29,305 nt of DNA from Pseudomonadota bacterium (lineage in GTDB: Bacteria > Pseudomonadota > Gammaproteobacteria > Burkholderiales > Burkholderiaceae_C), in the NCBI GenBank assembly GCA_023415035.1, contig JAEZLX010000201.1, positions 1 to 29,305 on the forward strand, written 5' to 3'. Each line of letters starts with the position of its first letter. The first letter of the stretch is position 1. Under the pieces are notes generated by a model. The model was not told the origin of the DNA. It worked only from the letters and a program-made list of their open reading frames with translations, and searched no databases. Position numbers and translations under genes: made by a program. Below are positions 14,023 to 22,681 of the stretch, piece after piece.

Positions 14023-16047
14023 TCATCGGGCAGCGGCGGCTCCGGAAGGCACCGATGGCAGGCTGAAACCGAAGGTGGCTCCCTCGCCGGGGAAGGATTC
14101 GGCGAAGATGTCGCCACCGTGGCGCTCGACGATGCGCCGCGCCGTGGCCAGACCGATGCCCAGGCCCTGGAACTCGCCTGGCTGGTGCATGCGCTGGAAG
14201 GGCTGGAACAGCTTGCCGGCGCGGGCCATGTCGAAGCCGGCGCCGTTGTCGCGGATGCAGAAGTAGCGCTGGCCGTCCCTGATGAAGCTGAACACCTCGA
14301 TGCGGGCGTCCTCCCGCGCGGATGTGTATTTCCAGGCGTTGCCCAGCAGGTTTTGCAGCAGGGCGCTGACCAGGGATGGGTCGGCGTAGGCGACCATCCC
14401 GGTCTCGACCGACCACTGCACCTGCCGCTGCGGTTCGCTGCCGGTGAGGTCTTCCAGCTGCTGCCGCGCCATGTGGCTGATGCTGATGGGCTGGCGGCTG
14501 AGCTCGCCGCGCGTGTACTGCGACAGCTGCAGCAGGCCGTCGATGAGCAGGCCCATCTGGCGGCTCGCGCCCATGATGCGTCCCAGGTGCGAATGGGCGC
14601 TGTCGTCCAGCTCGGGATGGTCTTCCTTCAGGGCCTGGGCGAAGCCATTGATGATGCGCAGGGGCGAGCGCAGGTCGTGCGCCACGGCGTAGGAGTAGCT
14701 CTCCAGCCCGGCGTAGGCACTTTGCAGCTGCTGAGTCCGCTTGCGGATGCGCGCCTCCAGCGAGGCGTTGAGCTGCTGGACTTCCAGCTCGGAGCGCTTG
14801 CGCTGCGTGATGTCGTAGGTCACACCGAGCGCGCGCGTGACCTGGCCGGTGGCGTCGCGCTCGAACTCGGTCTGCGCGAGGATCCAGCGCTCCTGGCCGT
14901 TGATGGTCATGCGGTGCTCGAGGATGTAGGGTGTGCCATCCTCCAGGCTCTTGTTCCACAGCACGGACATGCGCTGCCGGTCGTCCGGATGGCACATCGC
15001 GACGATCTCCTCCTGCGAGAACTCGTCCTTGTCCAGGCCCAGCATGCGGTGCGAGTCGAACAGCGCGCGGAAGCGGTGCGAGGGCATGTCCACCACCCAG
15101 GAGGCCAGTCCGGCGAGCTTGGTGGACTGGCGGATGAGCTGCTCGCTGGTGCGCAGGGCCTCGTTGATGGCCTTGACCTCGGTGATGTCCTGCACGATGG
15201 AGATGAGGAAATCGGGCCGACCGCGCTCGTCGCGGATCAGGGAGACGGTGAGCTTGGCCCAGACGATGTGGCCGGCGCGGTGGATGTAGCGCTTTTCCAG
15301 CGTGTACTGCGAGATCTTGCCCGCGACGGTCAGGCCCATCAGGCGTTCGTCCTCGGCAATGTCGTCCGGGTGCGTGATGTCCTGGAAGCGCATGTGCCGC
15401 AGCTCGTCGCGCGTGTAGCCGACCATGTCGCAGAACTGCTGGTTGATGCGCAGCAGGTGACCCTGCGAGTCCACGTGCGTGATGCCGGCGGCGGCCTGCT
15501 CGAAGGTGGCCGTGTACTGCCGGTGCGTCTTGCGCGCGGTGTCGTCGGCGTCGCGCAGGCGCTGGTTCTTGCGCTGCACGATGCCGATGGCTCCGATGAT
15601 CACCAGCTGCGTGATCAGGTGCCAGGTGTTGAGCCAGAGGGCTTCTGCCGGGTTGTCGAAGGCGAGCGTGAAGTACGGCTCGACCATGAAGAAGTTGACG
15701 ATGACCATGCCCAGCACGGTGCTGAGCAGGCCGGCGGCGGTGCCACCGAACACGGTGGAGGCGACCACCGCCAGAGCCAGCGTGACGAAGCGCCCGCCGG
15801 ATTCGGCCGGCGCCAGTGCCATGCGCAGCCAGGCCGCCAGAAGGGTGATGATCACCGCCAGCAGCAGGCGCTGCCAGAGGCTGCGGCGGGAAGGAAAGGC
15901 GTCGAGCACCCGCTCCCAGAAAGGGCCCCTGGCGGGCCCGCGAGAGGCGGGTGCATGTTGGGAAACGGCGGATGGTGTCTCGTTGTGTTCCACGGCGGTG
16001 GGCTGTTGGCAGACGACCGTTATAACGGTTTTGCCGCGACCTCCCAT
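14023..16047 (-). CDS. Membrane PAS-domain sensor histidine kinase (DUF4118 type)
   Basis: Hybrid-free sensor kinase of 674 residues. After a short cytoplasmic leader come four close hydrophobic helices (about 60-157) of the KdpD-like DUF4118 type. Two PAS/PAC modules follow (about 175-290 and 300-415, each ending D-I-T). A coiled segment leads to the HisKA dimerisation helix with H457 in AVAHDLRSPL. The HATPase domain has the N box (NLLGNAWKYT), DNGAGFD and GLGIGLATA, all intact. It should autophosphorylate and pass phosphate to a response regulator, but none is encoded nearby. ATG 16047 has AAGGA nine bases upstream; a TTG six bases earlier is possible. It lies 52 bp after the hydrolase gene on the same strand. 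Confidence 0.9.
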   Translation of the reverse strand: MGGRGKTVITVVCQQPTAVEHNETPSAVSQHAPASRGPARGPFWERVLDAFPSRRSLWQRLLLAVIITLLAAWLRMALAPAESGGRFVTLALAVVASTVFGGTAAGLLSTVLGMVIVNFFMVEPYFTLAFDNPAEALWLNTWHLITQLVIIGAIGIVQRKNQRLRDADDTARKTHRQYTATFEQAAAGITHVDSQGHLLRINQQFCDMVGYTRDELRHMRFQDITHPDDIAEDERLMGLTVAGKISQYTLEKRYIHRAGHIVWAKLTVSLIRDERGRPDFLISIVQDITEVKAINEALRTSEQLIRQSTKLAGLASWVVDMPSHRFRALFDSHRMLGLDKDEFSQEEIVAMCHPDDRQRMSVLWNKSLEDGTPYILEHRMTINGQERWILAQTEFERDATGQVTRALGVTYDITQRKRSELEVQQLNASLEARIRKRTQQLQSAYAGLESYSYAVAHDLRSPLRIINGFAQALKEDHPELDDSAHSHLGRIMGASRQMGLLIDGLLQLSQYTRGELSRQPISISHMARQQLEDLTGSEPQRQVQWSVETGMVAYADPSLVSALLQNLLGNAWKYTSAREDARIEVFSFIRDGQRYFCIRDNGAGFDMARAGKLFQPFQRMHQPGEFQGLGIGLATARRIVERHGGDIFAESFPGEGATFGFSLPSVPSGAAAAR

Positions 16048-16061
16048 CCGCAATGTTCCTT

Positions 16062-16100
16062 AGTCCGCCAGCCGGGCACCTTGGGGGTGCCGGCGGGACT
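16062..16100 (-). other. Long intercistronic hairpin before the kinase gene
   Basis: An imperfect hairpin spans AGTCC...GGACT with an inner GGCACC/GGTGCC stem and 5-nt loop. It touches the stop codon of the hydrolase gene and ends directly before the AAGGA ribosome-binding site of the kinase gene. It has no U-tract. It could act as an attenuator, an mRNA processing/stability element or a weak terminator within the mutS-to-kinase run. Confidence 0.4.
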
Positions 16101-16939
16101 CAGCGGTCCATGGCGCGCAACGCCTTTTCGATCAGAGCGGCGGTGTCCCGCGGATGTTCCATCGGGAACAGGTGGCTGCCCTCGATCATCTGCAGGCGAT
16201 CGCCCGGGTTCTTGCCCAACACCTTGAGCGTCATGCTCATGCCGACCTGTTTCATCTCCTGCGACTGTGTGCCGCCGATGAAGGCCACCGGGCAACGCAG
16301 CGGGTGGCGGCGCAGCAGGCGGTCGAGGTTGTGGGGCAGGGTGTTGTAGATGGCGGTCTCCACGTCGCGGTCGAACGCCAGCATGCGCTGGATGCCGTTG
16401 GGGGTCTGCACATCGACCGTGCCGTGCTCGATGTAGTCGCGCAGCACCTGCGGCTCCCAGCGGGCGAAGGCCTTCTTGTGTTGGAAGTGCTCCAGCGCCG
16501 CCTCGGCGCTGGGCCACGTGTTGCGGCGCTTGCGGCTGATCTTGCCCGGCGAGATGGAGCCCACCAGCTGCGTGTGCTTGGCCAGCGCGACGGTGCGGGC
16601 GCGCCAGCCGCCCAGCAGGGGAGAGTCGAGCAGCAGGACGCCCTTGACGCCATGCCCGCCGAGCGCGGGATGGCGCGCGGCGCACATGAGGCTGAGAAAG
16701 CCCCCGAGCGAGTGGCCGACGAGCCAGGCCGGCTGGCCATGGCGTTCGATCTCCGGCCCCGCGAAGTCGGCCAGCTGCTGCACCAGGTGCGGCCAGTTGC
16801 TGGTGACCGGGTAGGCCGGCTCGTGGCCGAATTTTTCCACCGCGCGCACGTTGAAGCCGCGCGCCCGCAGGCTGCGGAACAGCACGGCGTAGGTGCTGGC
16901 AGGGAAGCTGTTGGCGTGCGAAAAGACGATCAGCGACAT
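16100..16939 (-). CDS. Alpha/beta-hydrolase fold protein
   Basis: Protein of 279 residues with a single alpha/beta-hydrolase domain. The nucleophile elbow is G75-H-S77-L-G. The oxyanion segment near the N-terminus is FSHANSFPAS, and the catalytic-type histidine is H256 in GSHLFPMEHP. The order and size match cytoplasmic esterase or lactonase-like hydrolases. The substrate cannot be inferred. Its ATG abuts the stop codon of the proteasome-like peptidase gene with no gap, so the two are very likely cotranscribed and translationally coupled. Confidence 0.88.
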   Translation of the reverse strand: MSLIVFSHANSFPASTYAVLFRSLRARGFNVRAVEKFGHEPAYPVTSNWPHLVQQLADFAGPEIERHGQPAWLVGHSLGGFLSLMCAARHPALGGHGVKGVLLLDSPLLGGWRARTVALAKHTQLVGSISPGKISRKRRNTWPSAEAALEHFQHKKAFARWEPQVLRDYIEHGTVDVQTPNGIQRMLAFDRDVETAIYNTLPHNLDRLLRRHPLRCPVAFIGGTQSQEMKQVGMSMTLKVLGKNPGDRLQMIEGSHLFPMEHPRDTAALIEKALRAMDR

Positions 16940-17767
16940 TCAGATCAGCCTTTCGCCGGGGTTGCTGATCTTCCTGAGCGGCTCGCTGCGCGCGCTGCCG
17001 CACATCAGCGGGGTGCCGGTGGCCTCGCTGCTCCAGGCCGGCTGCTCGATGCTGTCGAAGGCCTCGCGCAGCTTCTGGCCCCAGCTGGTGCGCACCATCT
17101 CGAAATACGGGTTGTGCTCGTCGATGCAGGTGATCTTGTCGATGGCCAGCCGGTCGGCCTCGTACACCGCCAGGTCCAGCGGGAGGCCGACCGAGAGGTT
17201 GGATTTGAGGGTGGAGTCCATGGACACCAGCAGGCACTTGGTGGCTTCCTCCAGCGGCGTGTCGGGCTTGATGACGCGGTCGAGAACGGGCTTTCCGTAC
17301 TTGGATTCGCCGATCTGGAAGAAGGGCGTCTCGGTCGTGGCTTCGATGAAGTTGCCGGCCGAATACACCTGGAACAGGCGCATGGCCTCACCCTTGATCT
17401 GGCCGCCGAAGATCATGGAGATGTTGAAGTCCACGCCCGAGCGCTTGAGGGATTCGCCGTCGCGCTCGTACACGTGGCGCACGGCCGAGCCGAGCACGCG
17501 CGTCGCGTCGAACATGCTCTTGGCGTTCCAGATGGTCAGCGGCTCGTCGCCATCATGGTCGTTGAGGCGCTCGATCTGCAGGATCTCGCGCACCGACTGC
17601 GTGATCGACAGGTTGCCGGCGGAAAGCAGGCACATGAAGCGATCGCCGGGTTTCTCGTAGACGATCATCTTGCGGAAGGTGCTGATCTGGTCCAGGCCCG
17701 CGTTGGTGCGCGAGTCCGACAGGAAAACCAGGCCGGCATTGAGCTTGACGGCGACGCAGTAGGTCAT
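16940..17767 (-). CDS. Proteasome-type protease, Anbu (bacterial proteasome-like peptidase)
   Basis: Protein of 275 residues of the Ntn-hydrolase fold, matching the Anbu (ancestral beta-subunit) family found in beta- and gammaproteobacteria. Thr2 becomes the N-terminal nucleophile after Met removal. Asp18 and Arg20 in LSDSRTNAG, and Lys33 in STFRKM, correspond to the active-site Thr/Asp/Lys set. SAGNLSITQSV and SMIFGGQIKGE are further family blocks. Anbu proteins assemble into large open-ring or helical particles of uncertain peptidase function. In several species they sit with an ATP-grasp/ligase and transglutaminase genes, which are not here. The start ATG overlaps the mutS stop by four bases (ATGA). 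Confidence 0.92.
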   Translation of the reverse strand: MTYCVAVKLNAGLVFLSDSRTNAGLDQISTFRKMIVYEKPGDRFMCLLSAGNLSITQSVREILQIERLNDHDGDEPLTIWNAKSMFDATRVLGSAVRHVYERDGESLKRSGVDFNISMIFGGQIKGEAMRLFQVYSAGNFIEATTETPFFQIGESKYGKPVLDRVIKPDTPLEEATKCLLVSMDSTLKSNLSVGLPLDLAVYEADRLAIDKITCIDEHNPYFEMVRTSWGQKLREAFDSIEQPAWSSEATGTPLMCGSARSEPLRKISNPGERLI

Positions 17768-20451
17768 GATGTCTGCAGGGCAAGTTTCTTGAGGGTGTAG
17801 AGCTGCTCGAGCGCTTCGCGCGGCGAGAGCGCGTCGGGGTCGATGGCGGCCAGTGCCGAAACGACCGGCGGCGGCTCGGCTTCGGCGGCGGCCGGGGGCG
17901 GCGCGAACAGATCGACCTGCTCGCGGTGGCGCTCGCTGTTGGCCTCCAGCGCGGCCAGCGCATGTCTGGCGTGCTGCACCACGGCGGCCGGCACACCGGC
18001 TAGGCGTGCCACCTGGATGCCGTAGCTGCGGCTGGCCGGCCCGGGCTCGATCTGGTGCAGGAACACGATGTTGCCCTTGCCGCTGCCCTCGACCGCGCTC
18101 ACGTGCACGTTAACGGCCTGGTGGTGGCTGGCCGGGAACTCGGTCAGCTCGAAGTAGTGGGTGGCGAACAGCGTGAAGCAGCGGGCCTTGTCGTGCAGGT
18201 GCGCGGCGATGCCGCTGGCCAGTGCCAGGCCGTCGAAGGTGGAGGTGCCGCGGCCGATCTCGTCCATGAGCACCAGGCTCTGCGGCGTGGCCACGTGCAG
18301 GATCTGGGCGGCCTCGGTCATCTCGACCATGAAGGTCGATTGCGCGTTGGCCAGGTCGTCGGCGGCGCCGATGCGCGTGTGGATGGCGTCGATGGGGCCG
18401 AGGCGGCAGCTTTGAGCTGGCACGTAGCTGCCAATGCTGGCCAGCAGCACGATGACCGCGACCTGGCGCATGTAGGTGCTCTTGCCGCCCATGTTCGGGC
18501 CGGTGATGACCTGCATGCGTGCCTTGGGGCCGAGCACGGTGTCGTTCGCGATGAAACTGCCGCCGGTGGTTTCCTGCAGGCGCGCCTCGACCACCGGATG
18601 GCGGCCGCCACGGATCTCGATGCAGGGCTCCGGCACGAACTGGGGCTCGTTCCAGCTCAGCGTGAGCGATCGCTCGGCCAGCGCGCACAGCACATCCAGC
18701 GCGGCCATGGCGCGCGCGAGCCGGGTGAGCGGGTCGATGAAGGCCTGCAGTTCGTCGAGCAGACGTTCGTACAGCCACTTCTCGCGCGCCAGCGCGCGTT
18801 CCTGGGCGGAGAGGGCCTTGTCCTCGAAGGCCTTGAGCTCGGGCGTGATGAAGCGCTCGGCGTTCTTGAGGGTCTGGCGGCGCCGGTAGTCGTCGGGCAC
18901 CTTGTCGATCTGCCCCTGCGTGACCTCGATGTAGAAGCCGTGCACCTTGTTGTACTGCACGCGCAGGTTGGCGATGCCCGTGCGGGCGCGTTCGCGGGTT
19001 TCCAGGTCGATGAGGAAGCTGTCGCAGTTGTTCTGGATGCCGCGCAGTTCGTCCAGTTCGGCGTCGAAGCCGTCGGCGATCACGCTGCCGTCGCGCACCA
19101 GGGCGGCCGGCTCGGGCTGGATCGCGCGGGCCAGCAGCTCGGCGCAGCCGGCCGGCGGAAGCAGGTCGGTGGCGATGCGCGCCAGCAGCTCGGGCGTTTC
19201 ACGGCCGTTCATGCCCGCGTGCAGCGCATCGGACAGCTGGGCAGCGCGCGCCAGGGTCTGCGTGAGGCCGACCAGCTCGCGGGGGCGCACCTGGCGCAAC
19301 GCGGTGCGGGCGGTGACGCGCTCCACGTCGCTGGAGCCCTTGAGGATGTTGCGCAGGGTTTGCCAGTGGCCCACGGGGTTGCCGCTGCGCAGGTGACCGA
19401 TGGCGGCCAGGCGTTCGCGCGCCTGTGTGCGGTCGCGCCGGGGTTCCAGCAGCCAGGTGCGCAGGGTGCGGCTTCCCATGCCGGTGTGGCACACGTCCAG
19501 CAGCGAGAACAGCGTGGGCGAAGTCTCGCCGCGCAGGGTGTGGGTCAGCTCCAGATTGCGTCGGGTGTTGACGGGCAGGTCGATCAGCTCGCCGCTGCGG
19601 GCCACGCGGAGGCTGCGCACGTGCGTCAGCGCCTGCCCCTGCGTGTGCTCGGCATAGGCCAGCAGCGCGGCGGCGGCGGCGTGGGCGTCGCGCAGATCCT
19701 GCGCGTCCCAGGCGGCCAGGCTCGCGGCCTGCAGCTGCTCCAGCAGCTTGCGCTCGCCCAGGCCGGCATCGAAGGCCCACGCGGGCCGCACTACGGCCAC
19801 CATGCGCTGCCCACTGGGCAGGGGTTGCGTGGTCAGGGCCAGCAGGCGCTTTTCAAACGCGGGCGTGACTTCACCACTGTAGAGAATCTCGCCGGGCGCG
19901 ATGCGCGCGATCCAGTCGGGCAGCTCGTCGCCGTCGCACTGCGACAGGTGGATGATCCCTTGCGTGAGCGACATCCACGCCAGGCCCAGGCCGGTGCGGG
20001 CGCCGGGGTGCACCGCCAGCAGCAGGGCCTCGCTCTTGTCGGACAACAGCTCCGCGTCGGTGAGGGTGCCGGGGGTGACCACGCGCACCACCTTGCGCTC
20101 GACCGGCCCCTTGCTCTGTGCCGGATCGCCGACCTGCTCGCAGATGGCCACGGATTCGCCAAGCCTGATCAGGCGGGCGAGGTAGCTTTCGACCGAGTGG
20201 AACGGCACGCCAGCCATGACGACGGGGTGACCTGCCGACTGGCCGCGCTGGGTGAGGGTGATGTCGAGCAGACGGGCCGCCTTCTCGGCGTCCTCGTAGA
20301 ACAGCTCGTAGAAGTCGCCCATGCGGTAGAACAGCAGCGTGTCCGGGTAGGCCGCCTTCAGGGCCAGATACTGCTGCATCATGGGCGTGTGCGCGGTCAG
20401 CGCGGCACGCTGTGTTTCTTCAGGCGTTTCCCTGTCTGGCGTTGGTTTCAA
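17764..20451 (-). CDS. mutS: DNA mismatch-repair ATPase MutS
   Basis: Mismatch recognition protein of about 895 residues. The Phe-X-Glu mismatch wedge is F47-Y-E49 in RMGDFYELF. The connector, lever and clamp regions are continuous. The ABC-type ATPase has Walker A TGPNMGGKST, the STFMVEM signature and Walker B LVLMDEIGRGTSTFDG, followed by FATHYFELTE. It is therefore intact and functional-looking. The start was taken as TTG 20451, which has AGGA about eight bases upstream and gives a normal-length leader before AHTPMMQQY. The reading frame stays open further upstream, but that part is Arg/Pro-rich and unlike MutS. The stop overlaps the Anbu start. Confidence 0.95.
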   Translation of the reverse strand: MKPTPDRETPEETQRAALTAHTPMMQQYLALKAAYPDTLLFYRMGDFYELFYEDAEKAARLLDITLTQRGQSAGHPVVMAGVPFHSVESYLARLIRLGESVAICEQVGDPAQSKGPVERKVVRVVTPGTLTDAELLSDKSEALLLAVHPGARTGLGLAWMSLTQGIIHLSQCDGDELPDWIARIAPGEILYSGEVTPAFEKRLLALTTQPLPSGQRMVAVVRPAWAFDAGLGERKLLEQLQAASLAAWDAQDLRDAHAAAAALLAYAEHTQGQALTHVRSLRVARSGELIDLPVNTRRNLELTHTLRGETSPTLFSLLDVCHTGMGSRTLRTWLLEPRRDRTQARERLAAIGHLRSGNPVGHWQTLRNILKGSSDVERVTARTALRQVRPRELVGLTQTLARAAQLSDALHAGMNGRETPELLARIATDLLPPAGCAELLARAIQPEPAALVRDGSVIADGFDAELDELRGIQNNCDSFLIDLETRERARTGIANLRVQYNKVHGFYIEVTQGQIDKVPDDYRRRQTLKNAERFITPELKAFEDKALSAQERALAREKWLYERLLDELQAFIDPLTRLARAMAALDVLCALAERSLTLSWNEPQFVPEPCIEIRGGRHPVVEARLQETTGGSFIANDTVLGPKARMQVITGPNMGGKSTYMRQVAVIVLLASIGSYVPAQSCRLGPIDAIHTRIGAADDLANAQSTFMVEMTEAAQILHVATPQSLVLMDEIGRGTSTFDGLALASGIAAHLHDKARCFTLFATHYFELTEFPASHHQAVNVHVSAVEGSGKGNIVFLHQIEPGPASRSYGIQVARLAGVPAAVVQHARHALAALEANSERHREQVDLFAPPPAAAEAEPPPVVSALAAIDPDALSPREALEQLYTLKKLALQTS

Positions 20452-20673
20452 GGTGATTCCTGCGCTTGGAGCCCGGGGCCACCGCGGTGTGACGGCAATC
20501 CGCTCGCGCCCTTGCCCTGGTCTCCGCCGTGGATGCCCCAACGTGGCGAGCGTCACGGTGATGGCGCGCCACTTTCCTGTCCGGTTGGTGTTTTGACGAC
20601 AGGGGAGATTTTTGCACAGGGCCATCCGGCAGTTTCCGGGCGCTGGTTTGGCCGGATGACTTGCAAAGAAATA

Positions 20674-20697
20674 GCCAGTGCCCTGGTGGACACTGGC
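20674..20697 (-). terminator. Probable terminator of the tetR-cyclase-Bug unit
   Basis: A 7-bp stem GCCAGTG/CACTGGC has a 10-nt loop. On the minus strand it is followed by the T-rich TATTTCTTTGC. It lies about 70 nt past the stop of the binding-protein gene. The remainder of the 313-bp gap (20452-20764) presumably holds the mutS promoter; I see no other gene or RNA there. Confidence 0.5.
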
Positions 20698-20764
20698 CAA
20701 CGTGGAGGCCACGCGCCCGTTGCACGGCGACGCGGCACGGGTTTGCGGGACAGCGGGGCGCCGG

Positions 20765-21757
20765 TCACTCCACCTTGATGTTCTGCTGCCGGATGATGTT
20801 GCCCCACTTCTGCGTTTCAGCCTTCATGAACGTACCGAACTGCTCCGGTGTTCCACCCGCCGGGTACAGCGACTGGTCTTCCAGGAATTTCCGAATCTCC
20901 GGTGTCTTCAGGGCGGCATTCACCTGCGTGTTGAGCTGCGTGATGAGCCCGGTCGGCACCTTGGCGGGAGCCAGCAGGCCGACCCAGGAGTAGACCTCGA
21001 ATCCCGGATAGGTGTTTCCAATGGGGGGGACTTCCGGGAGCGCAGCGATTTTTTCCCTGGACGTGACCGCCAGCGGGCGCAGCTTGCCAGAGCGGATATG
21101 GCTGAGCACCGAGGTGACGCTGACGAACATCACCTGAACCTGCCCACCGACGATGTCGGTGATGGCCGGCGCGCCGCCTTTGTAGGCGATGTGCTGCATC
21201 GAGGCGCCCGACATGGTCTTGAACAGTTCGGCCGTCAGGTGGTTGGAGCTGCCCGAGCCGGTGGACGCATAGTTCAGCGCTTCGGGTTTGGCCTTGGCCA
21301 GCGCGACGAGCTCTTCAACCGACTGCACCGGTACCGATGGATGTATGACCAGCACCAGCGGAGATGTTGCCACGAGAGCCACCGGCTGGAGGTCGTCGTT
21401 GTCAAACGGGAGCTTGTACAGCAGGGGATTGACGGCGTGAGTGTCGAATGCCGACAGCAGGGTGTACCCGTCCGGTTTGGCGCGCGCTACCTGGGCGGCG
21501 CCAATGGAGCCTCCTGCACCGGCCTTGTTTTCCACCACGATCGGTTGTCCTAGCGTGGCTGTCAGTTGCGTGCCCAGTTTCCGGGTGACGTTGTCGACGA
21601 TGCCACCCGCCGGGAACGGCACCACGATCTGGACGGGCTGAGCCGGGTAGCTCTGGGCGTTGGAGAGGGCCGGCATCCCCAGCGTCAGGGACGCGGCAGC
21701 GGCGGCTGCCGCCTTGCGCAGGAAGGTGCGGCGGGCATGCCGGTTCGGGTGTTTCAT
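20765..21757 (-). CDS. Bug/TctC-family periplasmic solute-binding protein
   Basis: Protein of 330 residues of the tripartite tricarboxylate transporter receptor family, greatly expanded in Burkholderiales. The signal peptide carries a twin-arginine motif (R9-R10-T-F-L-R) and a likely cleavage after SNA at 34. The mature protein has the family blocks VVPFPAGGIVDNVTR, VENKAGAGGSIGA, DGYTLL and AYKGGAPA. It should bind an organic acid in the periplasm. No TctA/TctB membrane partners are nearby, so it is an orphan receptor. Its ATG has an AGGAGA site. It follows the cyclase gene by 97 bp on the same strand. The ligand is unknown. Confidence 0.92.
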   Translation of the reverse strand: MKHPNRHARRTFLRKAAAAAAASLTLGMPALSNAQSYPAQPVQIVVPFPAGGIVDNVTRKLGTQLTATLGQPIVVENKAGAGGSIGAAQVARAKPDGYTLLSAFDTHAVNPLLYKLPFDNDDLQPVALVATSPLVLVIHPSVPVQSVEELVALAKAKPEALNYASTGSGSSNHLTAELFKTMSGASMQHIAYKGGAPAITDIVGGQVQVMFVSVTSVLSHIRSGKLRPLAVTSREKIAALPEVPPIGNTYPGFEVYSWVGLLAPAKVPTGLITQLNTQVNAALKTPEIRKFLEDQSLYPAGGTPEQFGTFMKAETQKWGNIIRQQNIKVE

Positions 21758-21854
21758 TCTTGATGTCTCCTGTGATGTGGTGAATTGGAGGGAAAGCGGC
21801 TACCAGCGGGCCGCGCCCCTCTGGCGCGGCTGCTGGGCAGCGCGTGTCGTCTGG

Positions 21855-22643
21855 TCAGTCGTTGAGGATGGCCACAGCCCGTACCCAGCCGGCGGAACCG
21901 TGCCGGATCTTGATCGGGAAGCAGCTGATGGTGAAACCGTGGGACGGCAGCTTGTCCAGGTTGATGAGCTTTTCCATCTGGTAGTAGCCAATGTCGCGTC
22001 CAGCCTTGTGTCCTTCCCAGATGATCGAGGGGTCACGGTCGCGCTTGTAGCGTTCGACCACGAACTTGAAGGCAGGATCCCAGCTGTAGGAATCGGTGCC
22101 CACCACCCGGACGCCGCGCTCCAGCAGGTATAGCGTGGCCTCCCGGCCAAAGCCGCAGGCGGACTCCCAGTAGTCTTCCTGTCCATGGCGATCACCGGCC
22201 CGGGTATTGGCCACCACAATGTCCAGCGGTTGCAGCTCATGCCCGATCCGCTTCAGTTCGGCTTCGATATCCGCAGGTGTCACCACGTAGCCGGCGTCGA
22301 AGTGCCGGAAATCCAGCTTCACGCCGGGGCGCAGGCACCAGTCCAGTGGTACTTCGTCGATGCCGGGACTGGGACGCCCGCCGGCCTGGAGGGCGTGGTC
22401 GGACGTCGGGTGATAGTGCCAGGGCGCGTCCATGTGCGTGCCGGCGTGCGTGGACAGGGAAACGCGCTCCACCGCCCAGGCCTTCCCGTCCGGCAGGCTA
22501 TCGGGGCCGATGCCCGGGAAAAGCTTGCTGAACAGCGGCCACGATGCCTCATGGTCCGTGTATTCAATCGTCGGACGGTGGTGGGACGGAGACGTGGGTT
22601 TGTCTTCCAGGGTCACAGACAGGTCAATGAGACGTTGCGGCAT
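21855..22643 (-). CDS. Cyclase-family metal-dependent hydrolase (kynurenine formamidase-like)
   Basis: Protein of 262 residues of the cyclase/KynB fold. The metal-binding signature is H66-A-G-T-H70-M-D72-A-P-W-H76. RLIDLSVTL at the start and VVANTRAGDR and GTDSYSWDPAF further on agree with the family. Members hydrolyse formylkynurenine, isatin-like amides or cyclise polyketides; no kynurenine pathway gene is near, so the substrate is open. ATG 22643 was chosen because family homology starts at MPQRLIDLS. Its ribosome-binding site is weak. The gene lies between tetR (38 bp upstream) and the Bug receptor gene. A shared function, such as import and ring-opening of an aromatic or amide substrate, is inference. 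Confidence 0.88.
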   Translation of the reverse strand: MPQRLIDLSVTLEDKPTSPSHHRPTIEYTDHEASWPLFSKLFPGIGPDSLPDGKAWAVERVSLSTHAGTHMDAPWHYHPTSDHALQAGGRPSPGIDEVPLDWCLRPGVKLDFRHFDAGYVVTPADIEAELKRIGHELQPLDIVVANTRAGDRHGQEDYWESACGFGREATLYLLERGVRVVGTDSYSWDPAFKFVVERYKRDRDPSIIWEGHKAGRDIGYYQMEKLINLDKLPSHGFTISCFPIKIRHGSAGWVRAVAILND

Positions 22644-22681
22644 GGGAAAGAGGTGATTCGGGATTTTGGGAACGGGCGGCT

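Noticed and set aside
14119..17800. Long plus-strand open frames opposite the kinase, hydrolase and Anbu genes
   Set aside because: They mirror well-recognised minus-strand genes and show only compositional bias, no motifs.
20452..20712. Upstream extension of mutS to 20712
   Set aside because: The extra residues are Arg/Pro-rich and unlike MutS. The TTG at 20451 has a fitting ribosome-binding site and gives normal length.
18055..20778. Very long open frame on the plus strand opposite mutS
   Set aside because: It is the antisense reading of a GC-rich gene with strong third-position bias. Its translation is low-complexity (Gln/Arg/Ala/Gly/Val-rich) with no domain, while mutS is unmistakable on the other strand.
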